A stretch of 54,579 bases of DNA, taken from Butyrivibrio sp. Its GTDB lineage: Bacteria > Bacillota > Clostridia > Lachnospirales > Lachnospiraceae. Made by a program: the position numbers and the translations under genes. Shown one piece after another: positions 42,727 through 49,598 of the stretch (positions within the stretch are counted from its first letter, which is position 1; every line of letters starts with the position of its first letter). Below the pieces are notes generated by a model, which did no database searches, had not been told where the DNA came from, and saw only the letters and a program-made list of their open reading frames with translations. Location: NCBI RefSeq assembly GCF_017433805.1, contig NZ_JAFRGN010000062.1, positions 1 to 54,579 on the forward strand, read 5' to 3'.

Positions 42727-44190
42727 ATGAAAAGGAAAGTTTTGGTAATTTTACTTTGCAGTGCTCTGTCACTTGGGGGAGTGGCGTGCGGGGCTGTAGA
42801 AGTCGGAGAGGTTGCTGGACAACAACGCAGTATCGAGGATACGCCTGCGGTTTCGGAAAGTACAGAGGGTAATGAGGGGACTGAGCAAACAACGGATAAA
42901 GAGGAGAATACAGTGAGCAAGGAATTAACAGCAAGTCAGAGAGCAGTAATTGTAGGTCAGGATTGGGGTCCTGCAGTAACTAAGACAATTTTAAAATTTG
43001 ATGAGAAGGTAAAGGAGACTTCTGTATCAGCTGAGGACTTCAAGGTAATGGAAACCAAGGAGATGTTCAACTGGTCAGCTCTTGCTGAAGGGTCAACAGC
43101 TGATCCAACCCAGCACATCGAATTCGAATCAGAGAGAAAAGTAGTTGATGCTTATACTTGTGACGAGAATGGTGAAAAGACATCCGACTCTGAGTATGTG
43201 GCTGTAGAGCTGTACTATAGTCCTGATGAGGGATCACCATTTTGCTATGATCTCTTCAAGGGAAACAATACAATCTGCAACCCATATAACCTGGCAGTAA
43301 CTCTTGCTGATGGACAGACTCTTACAGCAGAGGCTGGAGATGAGGTTGTATCAGTAACTGTTAATGACAAGATTGATTTTGATAATGCATTTTATCCACA
43401 GCTTCTTAAGACAGATATTTCACTTGAGTTTACAGGAGCTGAAGGACATACAATTCATTATGCTTCCTATGAACCAGAAGCTGATGGTGCTAAGCACCCT
43501 CTTGTAATCTGGCTTCACGGAGCTGGAGAGGGCGGAAATGACCCAAGACTTAACACACTTGGCAACGAGGTTACAGCTCTTTACAGTGATGAGTTCCAGA
43601 AGGTAATGGGAGGCGCTTATGTACTTGCTCCTCAGTGCCCAACATTCTGGATGCAGTATGATGAATCAGGCAACTGGATGGATAACAAGGGCGTAGATTC
43701 AATTTACCTTCATGATCTCAAGGAGCTTATTGATGCTTATGTAGCTGATCATGAGAACGTTGATGCAGACAGAATCATCATCGGCGGATGCTCAAATGGT
43801 GGTTACATGACAATGGATATGATCCTGAACTATCCTGATTACTTTGCAGCAGCTTATCCTATCTGCGAAGCTTACAATAACTCTGGTATCACTGATGAGC
43901 AGCTTGCATCAATCAAGGACCTTCCTACATGGTTTATATATGCTAAGAACGACACAACAGTTGATCCTACTGTAATTGAAGAACCAACACTTGCGCGTCT
44001 TAATGCAATTGGAGCAAATGTTCATACAAGCGTATTTGATGATGTACACGACACATCTGATACCTACAAGGGTCAGGATGGCAATGCTTATCAGTACATG
44101 GGACATTGGTCATGGATTTATTTCTTCAACAATGAGTGCGAAGATAATGGCGTGAACATGTGGCAGTGGATGAGCGAGCAGCATAAATAA
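42727..44190 (+). CDS. Secreted alpha/beta-hydrolase esterase lipoprotein
   Basis: Protein of 487 residues. The signal peptide ends in GGVACG near residue 18, a lipobox-like site, followed by an acidic linker to about residue 60. A beta-rich N-terminal domain (about 65-235) precedes the hydrolase domain: HPLVIWLHGAGEGGNDPRLN (oxyanion loop), ADRIIIGGCSNGGYMTMDMI with nucleophile Ser in GCSNGG, LPTWFIYAKNDTTVDPTVIE, and a late His in DDVHDTSD. This is the layout of secreted carbohydrate or feruloyl-type esterases and related predicted peptidases. Anchored outside the cell, it may strip ester groups from plant polysaccharide before uptake by the nearby importer. It starts after AAAGGGAGG. Confidence 0.75.
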   Translation: MKRKVLVILLCSALSLGGVACGAVEVGEVAGQQRSIEDTPAVSESTEGNEGTEQTTDKEENTVSKELTASQRAVIVGQDWGPAVTKTILKFDEKVKETSVSAEDFKVMETKEMFNWSALAEGSTADPTQHIEFESERKVVDAYTCDENGEKTSDSEYVAVELYYSPDEGSPFCYDLFKGNNTICNPYNLAVTLADGQTLTAEAGDEVVSVTVNDKIDFDNAFYPQLLKTDISLEFTGAEGHTIHYASYEPEADGAKHPLVIWLHGAGEGGNDPRLNTLGNEVTALYSDEFQKVMGGAYVLAPQCPTFWMQYDESGNWMDNKGVDSIYLHDLKELIDAYVADHENVDADRIIIGGCSNGGYMTMDMILNYPDYFAAAYPICEAYNNSGITDEQLASIKDLPTWFIYAKNDTTVDPTVIEEPTLARLNAIGANVHTSVFDDVHDTSDTYKGQDGNAYQYMGHWSWIYFFNNECEDNGVNMWQWMSEQHK

Positions 44191-44304
44191 TTAAAACTTT
44201 TTTGCCACAGGATTTTTTGTTTCGTATATATATACAGAAAGTGAAATTTAATAACAAAAACAAATAGCAAAGATGAATGTTGGGCAAAAAAGGAGGCCAT
44301 AGAA

Positions 44305-44460
44305 ATGGACAGAATGTATAATGCAGTAAACAACACAAAGATGGGTAACAATAAGAAGTCTTCAATCGGTGATTGCAGAGGCAGATTAAGTGATAGAGAG
44401 ATGAAGGTCATCGAGATCGCACTTATCAGATATGCTGACAGATTCGCAATGGCACACTGA
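44305..44460 (+). CDS. Very small protein of unknown function (51 residues)
   Basis: ATG at 44305 with a perfect AGGAGG nine bases upstream, 51 codons and TGA at 44458. Basic, with MDRMYNAVNNTKMGNNKKSS and then GRLSDREMKVIEIALIRYAD, a likely amphipathic helix. No family recognised. It lies 114 bases after the esterase gene and just before a strong terminator, so it may be the last gene of that transcript. Codon choice is like that of real neighbours. Its helical part could form a protein or RNA contact. Confidence 0.5.
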   Translation: MDRMYNAVNNTKMGNNKKSSIGDCRGRLSDREMKVIEIALIRYADRFAMAH

Positions 44461-44523
44461 GAATAGTAGATGTTCGTGACCATTGTGATAGTTGGATAAA
44501 GGAACAGATAAATTTTTATTATA

Positions 44524-44559
44524 AGAGGCACGCTACAGTACTGCAGCGTGCCTCTTTTT
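44524..44559 (+). terminator. Terminator after the 51-residue protein gene
   Basis: AGAGGCACGCT pairs with AGCGTGCCTCT, with CAG/CTG inside, followed by five T residues. Confidence 0.92.
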
Positions 44560-44631
44560 GCAATTTATATTGATCAATTATGACTTTGGGCCTTGTAATT
44601 CCACCTCCTAAGACAGCGCTTCACGAGATAT

Positions 44632-44989
44632 ACTGTTGTAATCTTGAATTCTGCGATATCCAACAGTAGTAAAACGAGGTGTATAACTGTTGGAATCTGG
44701 AATTTTGCGATATCCAACAGTAGTAAAACGAGGTGTATAACTGTTGGAATTCGGATTTTTGCAAAAACCAACAGTAATAATTTGAACTGTTGTACTGTTG
44801 AAATATGAAAAATGTCGAAATTCAACAGTAAAAACAAAGTATAGTTACTGTTGAAATCTTAGAATATGAAAAAACAACAGTATCTGGATGACTAAAATCA
44901 CTGTTGAAATTCTCGAATATGAAAAAACCAACAGTAACATGATCACAAAAGTTACTGTTGGAATTATCAATTCTATCAAAAACAACAGT
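44632..44989. repeat. Array of seven palindromic repeat units at 53-54-bp period
   Basis: Seven units each begin with ACTGTTG and end with its reverse complement CAACAGT. Units span 44632-44667, 44686-44721, 44740-44775, 44794-44829, 44847-44881, 44900-44935 and 44954-44989. Each is 35-36 bases, separated by 17-18 bases. Within units the ends are invariant, the centres diverge, and stems often extend to 8-9 bp by compensating changes (for example GGA with TCC in unit 2, GAA with TTC in unit 4). The first two inter-unit stretches are identical. The array lies between a terminator and the 3' end of a minus-strand membrane protein gene. Each unit can form a hairpin in RNA or a cruciform; the spacings between units can also form hairpins. 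Confidence 0.85.
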
Positions 44990-45008
44990 TAAAGGCTGTA
45001 ACACGAAC

Positions 45009-45073
45009 CCTAATAGTCTCTGTTTAACCACCTAATAGACTCTGTTTAACCCCTAACAATTCCTGTTGAAATA
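45009..45073. repeat. Degenerate 22-bp direct repeats beside the palindrome array
   Basis: CCTAATAG followed by t/a and CTCTGTTTAACC occurs at 45009 and 45031, 22 bases apart, with a weaker third copy (CTAACAATTCCTGTTGAAA) from about 45052. The CTGTTTAA or CTGTTGAA cores resemble the half-sites of the adjacent palindrome array. Confidence 0.5.
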
Positions 45074-45098
45074 GCATGTTTAGTAAAAGCCAAGCGTC

Positions 45099-45764
45099 TT
45101 ATGCCATACGGAATACGTGCTTACCAAGGAACTTGCCGACAACGGTGATGATAGGTCCCAGGAAAAGAGCCATGAGGACGATTCCGATGTTAGGTGTTCC
45201 GCCAAAGAGAACTCCGATGAGAATTACAAGGAAGTCGTAAGCAATACGGATCACGGCGAAAGGAATCTTCTTGAGCACGCGCTCAGAAAGTATCTGAGGC
45301 ATTGCATCGTAAGGAGATACGCCCATGTTCGCATTTATATAGAAGGATACTGATATGATGAAAAGAAAAAGAGCAAGAGCGAAGATCACAGCCCTTGAAG
45401 GCATATCAGTAAAATAGTGTTCTGGAATTGTCTTTTCCCAAAGCCAGCAGAAGAAATCTGCGATGTATCCGATGAAAACCATATTGGCAATTGTTCCAAA
45501 GCCAATAAATTTGCGACCAAAAAGAATTACCAGTATGAATAATACTGAATTAAGCAGAAGCTGCCAGTTACCAAAGCTGATCCCAAAGAACTTTGATAAA
45601 GTCAGGTTCATGAAGGTGCATGGATCTGTACCAAGATCAACCTTGATAAGGAAAGATAAGAAGAATCCCATGAAAAATACGCCGATGTTCATGAGCACCA
45701 AACGCTTGGTGAAATCCTTCTGTGAAAAATAATCTGTTAACCATTTCTTAAGTGAAGCTATCAT
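45099..45764 (-). CDS. YczE/YyaS/YitT family membrane protein
   Basis: Integral membrane protein of 221 residues with five to six hydrophobic helices. It matches YczE/YitT-like proteins: NIGVFFMGFFLSFLIKVDLG then TDPCTFMNLTLSKFFGISFG, the typical glycine-Thr-Asp-Pro loop after the first helix, ISVSFYINANMGVSPYDAMP as the internal repeat of that motif, and GTPNIGIVLMALFLGPIITV near the end. The internal repeat suggests two homologous halves. Transport substrate is unknown. AGGAG six bases before the ATG. The palindrome array begins about 110 bases past its stop. Confidence 0.78.
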   Translation of the reverse strand: MIASLKKWLTDYFSQKDFTKRLVLMNIGVFFMGFFLSFLIKVDLGTDPCTFMNLTLSKFFGISFGNWQLLLNSVLFILVILFGRKFIGFGTIANMVFIGYIADFFCWLWEKTIPEHYFTDMPSRAVIFALALFLFIISVSFYINANMGVSPYDAMPQILSERVLKKIPFAVIRIAYDFLVILIGVLFGGTPNIGIVLMALFLGPIITVVGKFLGKHVFRMA

Positions 45765-45818
45765 AATAATCTCCTAAAAAACTATATATTGCTGCCAGCC
45801 ATAATTCTGGCATAGGGC

Positions 45819-46016
45819 TTACTCAACGATGTGAAGAGCCCAGTACTGATTCTTGTAGTTGATGATAACTGGGGCGTTTACAAAAGCCTCATCGCCAACG
45901 TAGCAGCGGTCAGCTTCTTTATCGAAGGTATACTTGCGGCCTTCTGAGTCATTTTTGTTGATAAATTCCAGAGCCTGATCCAAAGTTTCATCACCTTTAC
46001 ATAAATGAATATTCAT
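45819..46016 (-). CDS. Small hypothetical protein (65 residues)
   Basis: MNIHLCKGDETLDQALEFIN begins the protein; the rest alternates charged turns and short strands (RCYVGDEAFVNAPVIINYKN, YWALHIVE). Cytoplasmic, no family recognised. The ribosome binding site AAGGAGATC sits at good distance. It lies 54 bases upstream of the membrane protein gene on the same strand, so the two are probably co-transcribed. Confidence 0.5.
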   Translation of the reverse strand: MNIHLCKGDETLDQALEFINKNDSEGRKYTFDKEADRCYVGDEAFVNAPVIINYKNQYWALHIVE

Positions 46017-46167
46017 ACACCGATCTCCTTACTGATACATGCACTTTGGAAAAAATCAAATCGTGACTTCACTTCCAAACGCATATTTACGAAATTACAC
46101 ATACTATATTTTTAATAACGTTTATACAATTTTCAGATATATATTCTAAAGGAATTGTATGAAACTA

Positions 46168-46176
46168 TGTTACAAT
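46168..46176 (+). promoter_or_regulatory. Extended -10 promoter of larB
   Basis: TGTTACAAT: TG at 46168-46169 and TACAAT at 46171-46176, with no clear -35 box. The leader of about 120 bases contains no structure I recognise. Confidence 0.45.
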
Positions 46177-46304
46177 GTTAGTAAGTATGAGTATGCTAAA
46201 ATGCTTATTCTGTCGAAGAAAATAAGTTTAGACCAATAAACATTATACACATTTTTTCCGTCTAGGATAGACCAAAAAATTACAGCAGACAGGCAGAGGA
46301 TTTC

Positions 46305-47072
46305 ATGGAAGAAAAAGACATACAGAGATTACTGGAATCAGTTAAAAATGGTGAAACGGACATCCAGGATGCTATGCTGCAGCTTAAGCAGGCACCCTTT
46401 GAGGACATGGGCTTTGCGCGCCCTGATACACACAGAGGACTCAGACAGGGAGCGGCTGAAGTCATCTTTGGACAGGGCAAGACTCCTGAGCAGAATCTGA
46501 TGATTGCCGAGAAGCTCCTTGAGAATGGGCAAAAGAGCGTTCTCATCACCAGAATGTCTCAGGAAGCAGCGGACTATTTTACCAAGAACAAGAAAAAAGC
46601 TACAGATTTTACCTACGATGCCTACAGCAAGGTTGGTATCGCAGGAGAGCAGATAGATCCTGATAAGGGCGTTGGCAAGATCGTCATCGCAACAGGCGGA
46701 ACAAGCGATATTCCCGTTGCGGAAGAGGCTGGTAAGACTGCCGAGATCATGGGCAATAAGGTTGTAAGACTCTACGATGTTGGAGTTGCCGGAATCCACA
46801 GGCTTCTTGAGAAAAGAGCTATGGACGAGATTATGAGCGCCAACGTTATCATAGCAATTGCAGGAATGGAGGGAGCTCTCGCCAGCGTGGTTGGCGGACT
46901 TGCCAACTGTCCGGTTATAGCAGTTCCCACAAGTGTGGGCTATGGAGCATCCTTTGGCGGATTGTCAGCTCTTTTGTCAATGCTCAATTCCTGTGCAAGC
47001 GGAGTCAGCGTTGTAAACATTGACAACGGCTTCGGAGCCGGATATCTGGCCAGCATGATCAACAAAAAGTAA
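46305..47072 (+). CDS. larB: Nickel pincer cofactor biosynthesis protein LarB
   Basis: Protein of 255 residues, usual LarB length. LarB carboxylates and hydrolyses nicotinic acid adenine dinucleotide to start synthesis of the nickel-pincer nucleotide used by lactate racemase. The helical N-terminus leads to FEDMGFARPDTHRGLRQGAA then EVIFGQGKTPEQNLMIAEKL. The PurE-like C-terminal half carries IVIATGGTSDIPVAEEAG, VYDVGVAG-like VRLYDVGVAGIHRL, IAGMEGALASVVGGLANCPV and SVGYGASFGGLSALLSMLNS. larA, larC and larE are not in this window, so the cofactor steps and target enzyme must be elsewhere or different. A 38-residue open frame follows after 17 bases. Confidence 0.92.
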   Translation: MEEKDIQRLLESVKNGETDIQDAMLQLKQAPFEDMGFARPDTHRGLRQGAAEVIFGQGKTPEQNLMIAEKLLENGQKSVLITRMSQEAADYFTKNKKKATDFTYDAYSKVGIAGEQIDPDKGVGKIVIATGGTSDIPVAEEAGKTAEIMGNKVVRLYDVGVAGIHRLLEKRAMDEIMSANVIIAIAGMEGALASVVGGLANCPVIAVPTSVGYGASFGGLSALLSMLNSCASGVSVVNIDNGFGAGYLASMINKK

Positions 47073-47089
47073 AAAGGAAAAATGGGGAA

Positions 47090-47206
47090 ATGAAGGAATT
47101 ACTAGAACTGGCTAAGGTTTACCGTATGCCAACAGACAGCATCATCAAATATATCTACATTCCAGCGATGCTAGACAAGATCAGAAACGCATTCAAAAAG
47201 AAATAA
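47090..47206 (+). CDS. Very small open frame after larB (38 residues)
   Basis: ATG at 47090 with GGGGAA upstream, encoding a basic, mostly helical 38-residue peptide (MKELLELAKVYRMPTDSIIK at the start, KIRNAFKKK at the end). It fills most of the gap between larB and the ABC ATPase gene, in the same direction. No family recognised. It may be a real small protein or chance. Confidence 0.35.
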   Translation: MKELLELAKVYRMPTDSIIKYIYIPAMLDKIRNAFKKK

Positions 47207-47242
47207 ATAGCAATTACAAAAAGTTAGTTAGGGGATAAGACA

Positions 47243-47824
47243 TTGATAATCGAGATAAAAGACGTTTCCAAGTCCTTTGGGGAGAAAAGGGTACTTGAGA
47301 ACTTTAATTTGAACATAGAGGATGAACATTCCTATGTAATAACCGGGGAGCCAGGCTGTGGCAAGACCACACTGATGCGCCTGATCCTCAAGCTTGATAC
47401 ACCAGATGAAGGTAAGGTTGGCCTCCTTGGAGACTACAAATATCCATTTATTAACGCCGGAGTTGTATTCCAGGATGACAGACTCGTAGAGAGCCTTAAC
47501 GCCATCACCAACGTTACAATGGTCAGCAAAAAGATATTCCGCGAAACTGTAACTGAGGAACTCCTTAAGTTCCTTCCTGCAGAGGCCCTCACCGTACCAG
47601 TGAGAAACCTTACAAAGAGCCAGCGCCGAGTAGTACAGATAGTAAGAGCCTGTGCAATACCAAGCGACGTCCTCATCATGGATGAACCCTTCGACGGAAT
47701 CGAGCCAGAGCTCAAAGCCAAGCTTATACCATACATAAGAAATGCTCAAGGCAAGGGCTCACTAACAATTTTTACCAGAGACACCACTGACCTGGACTTC
47801 GCACGCATCATAGAACTTAAGTAA
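47243..47824 (+). CDS. ABC-type ATPase lacking canonical signature and H-loop
   Basis: Protein of 193 residues, short for an importer ATPase, starting at TTG 47243 after AGGGGA. Walker A is GEPGCGKTT, the Q-loop is VVFQDDRLVESLNAI, and Walker B is VLIMDEPFDGIEPELKAKL with the Glu present. The signature region reads NLTKSQRRVVQIVRAC instead of LSGGQ, and the H-loop position reads LTIFTRDTTDLDF with Arg for His. Closest by eye to SsuB/TauB-type importer ATPases. No permease or binding protein is adjacent. It may hydrolyse ATP poorly, work with a partner subunit, or have another role. Follows larB and a 38-residue frame. Confidence 0.7.
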   Translation: MIIEIKDVSKSFGEKRVLENFNLNIEDEHSYVITGEPGCGKTTLMRLILKLDTPDEGKVGLLGDYKYPFINAGVVFQDDRLVESLNAITNVTMVSKKIFRETVTEELLKFLPAEALTVPVRNLTKSQRRVVQIVRACAIPSDVLIMDEPFDGIEPELKAKLIPYIRNAQGKGSLTIFTRDTTDLDFARIIELK

Positions 47825-47920
47825 GTAGCAAAAAACTATAGCTTACATTGCAGAGAGCTTTATCGACAACTTAATATTTTTCTTATTCCATTTGCCGTAG
47901 ACAGCTAAAATCATTTGGAA

Positions 47921-48019
47921 GTAATGCAAAATCTTAATCGATTTTAGTGCTGCGGATATGAGACTGCCATTGCAGGCTCATAGGAGTGTCCAGCACTACG
48001 AGAGTAAGATTTGCATCAC
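47921..48019 (+). ncRNA. Candidate structured RNA element before the hydrogenase
   Basis: Three nested stems are visible. The outer one pairs GTAATGCAAAATCTTA (47921-47936) with TAAGATTTGCATCAC (48005-48019), with one bulge and one mismatch. The middle pairs TAGTGCTG (47945-47952) with CAGCACTA (47991-47998). The inner pairs ATGAG (47958-47962) with CTCAT (47977-47981), with TGC/GCA inside. It ends 55 bases before the hydrogenase ATG and has no T-run. I do not recognise the family; it could be a leader regulator, an sRNA, or the remnant of a small mobile element. Confidence 0.45.
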
Positions 48020-48074
48020 GACAAAAGATTTAGCGTCCAGTTAATCGTAATGAGAAAAAACAAGGGGAGATTTT

Positions 48075-49547
48075 ATGGTAACGAACGACGAAAGCATGAA
48101 CCGCTTCAAACACAAAATAATGGAGGAAGTTTGCCGCCTTGAGTGGGAGGGCAACAACGACCAGGAACATATAGAACAACTCGTTCTCAAAACTATCCCA
48201 GGCCCCAAACCTGAGTATAGATGTTGCATCTACAAAGAGCGAGAAATCGTAAGGCAGCGAATTAACCTCGCTATGGCCAAGAATCCAACCTACAATCCGG
48301 ATTCACGCAACATCGTTCAGGTCATTGATCCAGCCTGTGACGAGTGCCCGATTTCAGCTTATTCAGTAACTGATAACTGCAGATTCTGCATGGGTAAGGC
48401 CTGCCTTAACTCCTGTGAGTTCGGCGCCATATCACCTGGTGATACCCACATGCATATAGATCCTGCCAAGTGTAAGGAATGCGGCAAATGCGCTGCTGCC
48501 TGCCCTTACTCCGCAATCGTTCATCTCGAAAGACCTTGTAAGAAGGCTTGTCCTGTAGGAGCCATCACCTATGATGAGTATGGCTACTGCAAGATTGACG
48601 AAGATAAATGTATCCAGTGTGGTCACTGCATTCACAGTTGTCCATTTGCAGCTATAGGTAGTAAGACCTTCCTGGTTGATATCATCAAAGAGATCAAGGC
48701 AGGAAAAGAAGTTATCGCAATGTGCGCACCTGCTACAGAAGGTCAGTTCGGAGAAGATATCTCCATGGCATCCATAAGAGAAGGCCTCAAGAAGATAGGT
48801 TTTTCAGACATGATCGAAGTTGGACTTGGCGGTGATATGACAGCGGCCTACGAGTCTGAGGAGTGGGCAGAGGCCTATAAAGAAGGCAAGAAGATGACCA
48901 CCTCCTGCTGCCCGGCATTCATCAATATGCTCAAGAAGCACTTCCCTGAGCAGTATGAGAACAACATGTCATCAACAATATCGCCGATGTGCGCTATTTC
49001 CAGATACATGAAGGCAACACATCCAGGCTGCGTTACAGTGTTCATCGGACCTTGTATCGCCAAGAAGTCCGAAGCTGCTGATAAGTCGGTAAAAGACAAT
49101 GCGGATTACGTAGTAACCTACGGAGAACTGAGAGCTCTCATGAGATCCAAGGGTGTTAAGTTTGAGCCTGTAGCTGATGAGTATCAGGAATCTTCAATCT
49201 GGGGCAAACGCTTTGCAGGAAGCGGCGGAGTTGCCAAGGCGGTTATAGAGTGTATGCAGGAGCGAGGTATAGAAACTGGGGACATCAAGCTTCTTGCAGC
49301 ACATGGCGGACTTGAATGTAAAAAAGCTCTTATTCTTCTCAAGATGGGCAAGCTTCCTGAGGACTTCATCGAAGGAATGGTTTGTCCAGGGGGCTGCGTG
49401 GGAGGCCCTTCAAGACACAGAGGAATTGGAGAGATCAACAAGGCGAGGGAACATCTGCTGTCCAAGGCGGATGATAGAAAAGTTTTGGAAAACATTAAGA
49501 ACTATCCGATGGATAAATTCTCAATGCATAGGGACGGACACATGTAA
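48075..49547 (+). CDS. Monomeric [FeFe] hydrogenase, group-B-like
   Basis: Protein of 490 residues, cytoplasmic. Cys-rich ferredoxin-like modules fill residues 90-195: CDECPISAYSVTDNCRFC, CKECGKCAAACPYSAI, CKKACPVGAI, CIQCGHCIHSCPFAAI. The H-cluster domain carries TSCCPAF near 275, FIGPCIAKKSEA near 322 and EGMVCPGGCVGGP near 433, which supply the cluster cysteines. TSCCPAF and GPC differ from the TSCCPGW/MPC of group A enzymes, so I call it group-B-like; exact grouping needs a tree. It would evolve or oxidise H2 with ferredoxin. Maturase genes are not in the window. It starts after AAGGGGAG, and a hybrid kinase gene follows 51 bases after the stop. Confidence 0.85.
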   Translation: MVTNDESMNRFKHKIMEEVCRLEWEGNNDQEHIEQLVLKTIPGPKPEYRCCIYKEREIVRQRINLAMAKNPTYNPDSRNIVQVIDPACDECPISAYSVTDNCRFCMGKACLNSCEFGAISPGDTHMHIDPAKCKECGKCAAACPYSAIVHLERPCKKACPVGAITYDEYGYCKIDEDKCIQCGHCIHSCPFAAIGSKTFLVDIIKEIKAGKEVIAMCAPATEGQFGEDISMASIREGLKKIGFSDMIEVGLGGDMTAAYESEEWAEAYKEGKKMTTSCCPAFINMLKKHFPEQYENNMSSTISPMCAISRYMKATHPGCVTVFIGPCIAKKSEAADKSVKDNADYVVTYGELRALMRSKGVKFEPVADEYQESSIWGKRFAGSGGVAKAVIECMQERGIETGDIKLLAAHGGLECKKALILLKMGKLPEDFIEGMVCPGGCVGGPSRHRGIGEINKAREHLLSKADDRKVLENIKNYPMDKFSMHRDGHM

Positions 49548-49598
49548 CTATCGATTGCACTTACGGATTCATTTGTCTTTTTATGAGGGACAGGATTC

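Noticed and set aside
44574-44837. Minus-strand 87-residue frame with an 18-residue repeat
   Set aside because: The repeat arises from the 54-bp palindrome period. Later units at 53 bp break the frame and there is no ribosome binding site, so it is most likely a by-product of the array.
44632-44989. CRISPR array
   Set aside because: Units are not identical along their length, only the 7-base ends are constant; the 17-18-base spacings are too short, two are identical, and no cas gene is present.
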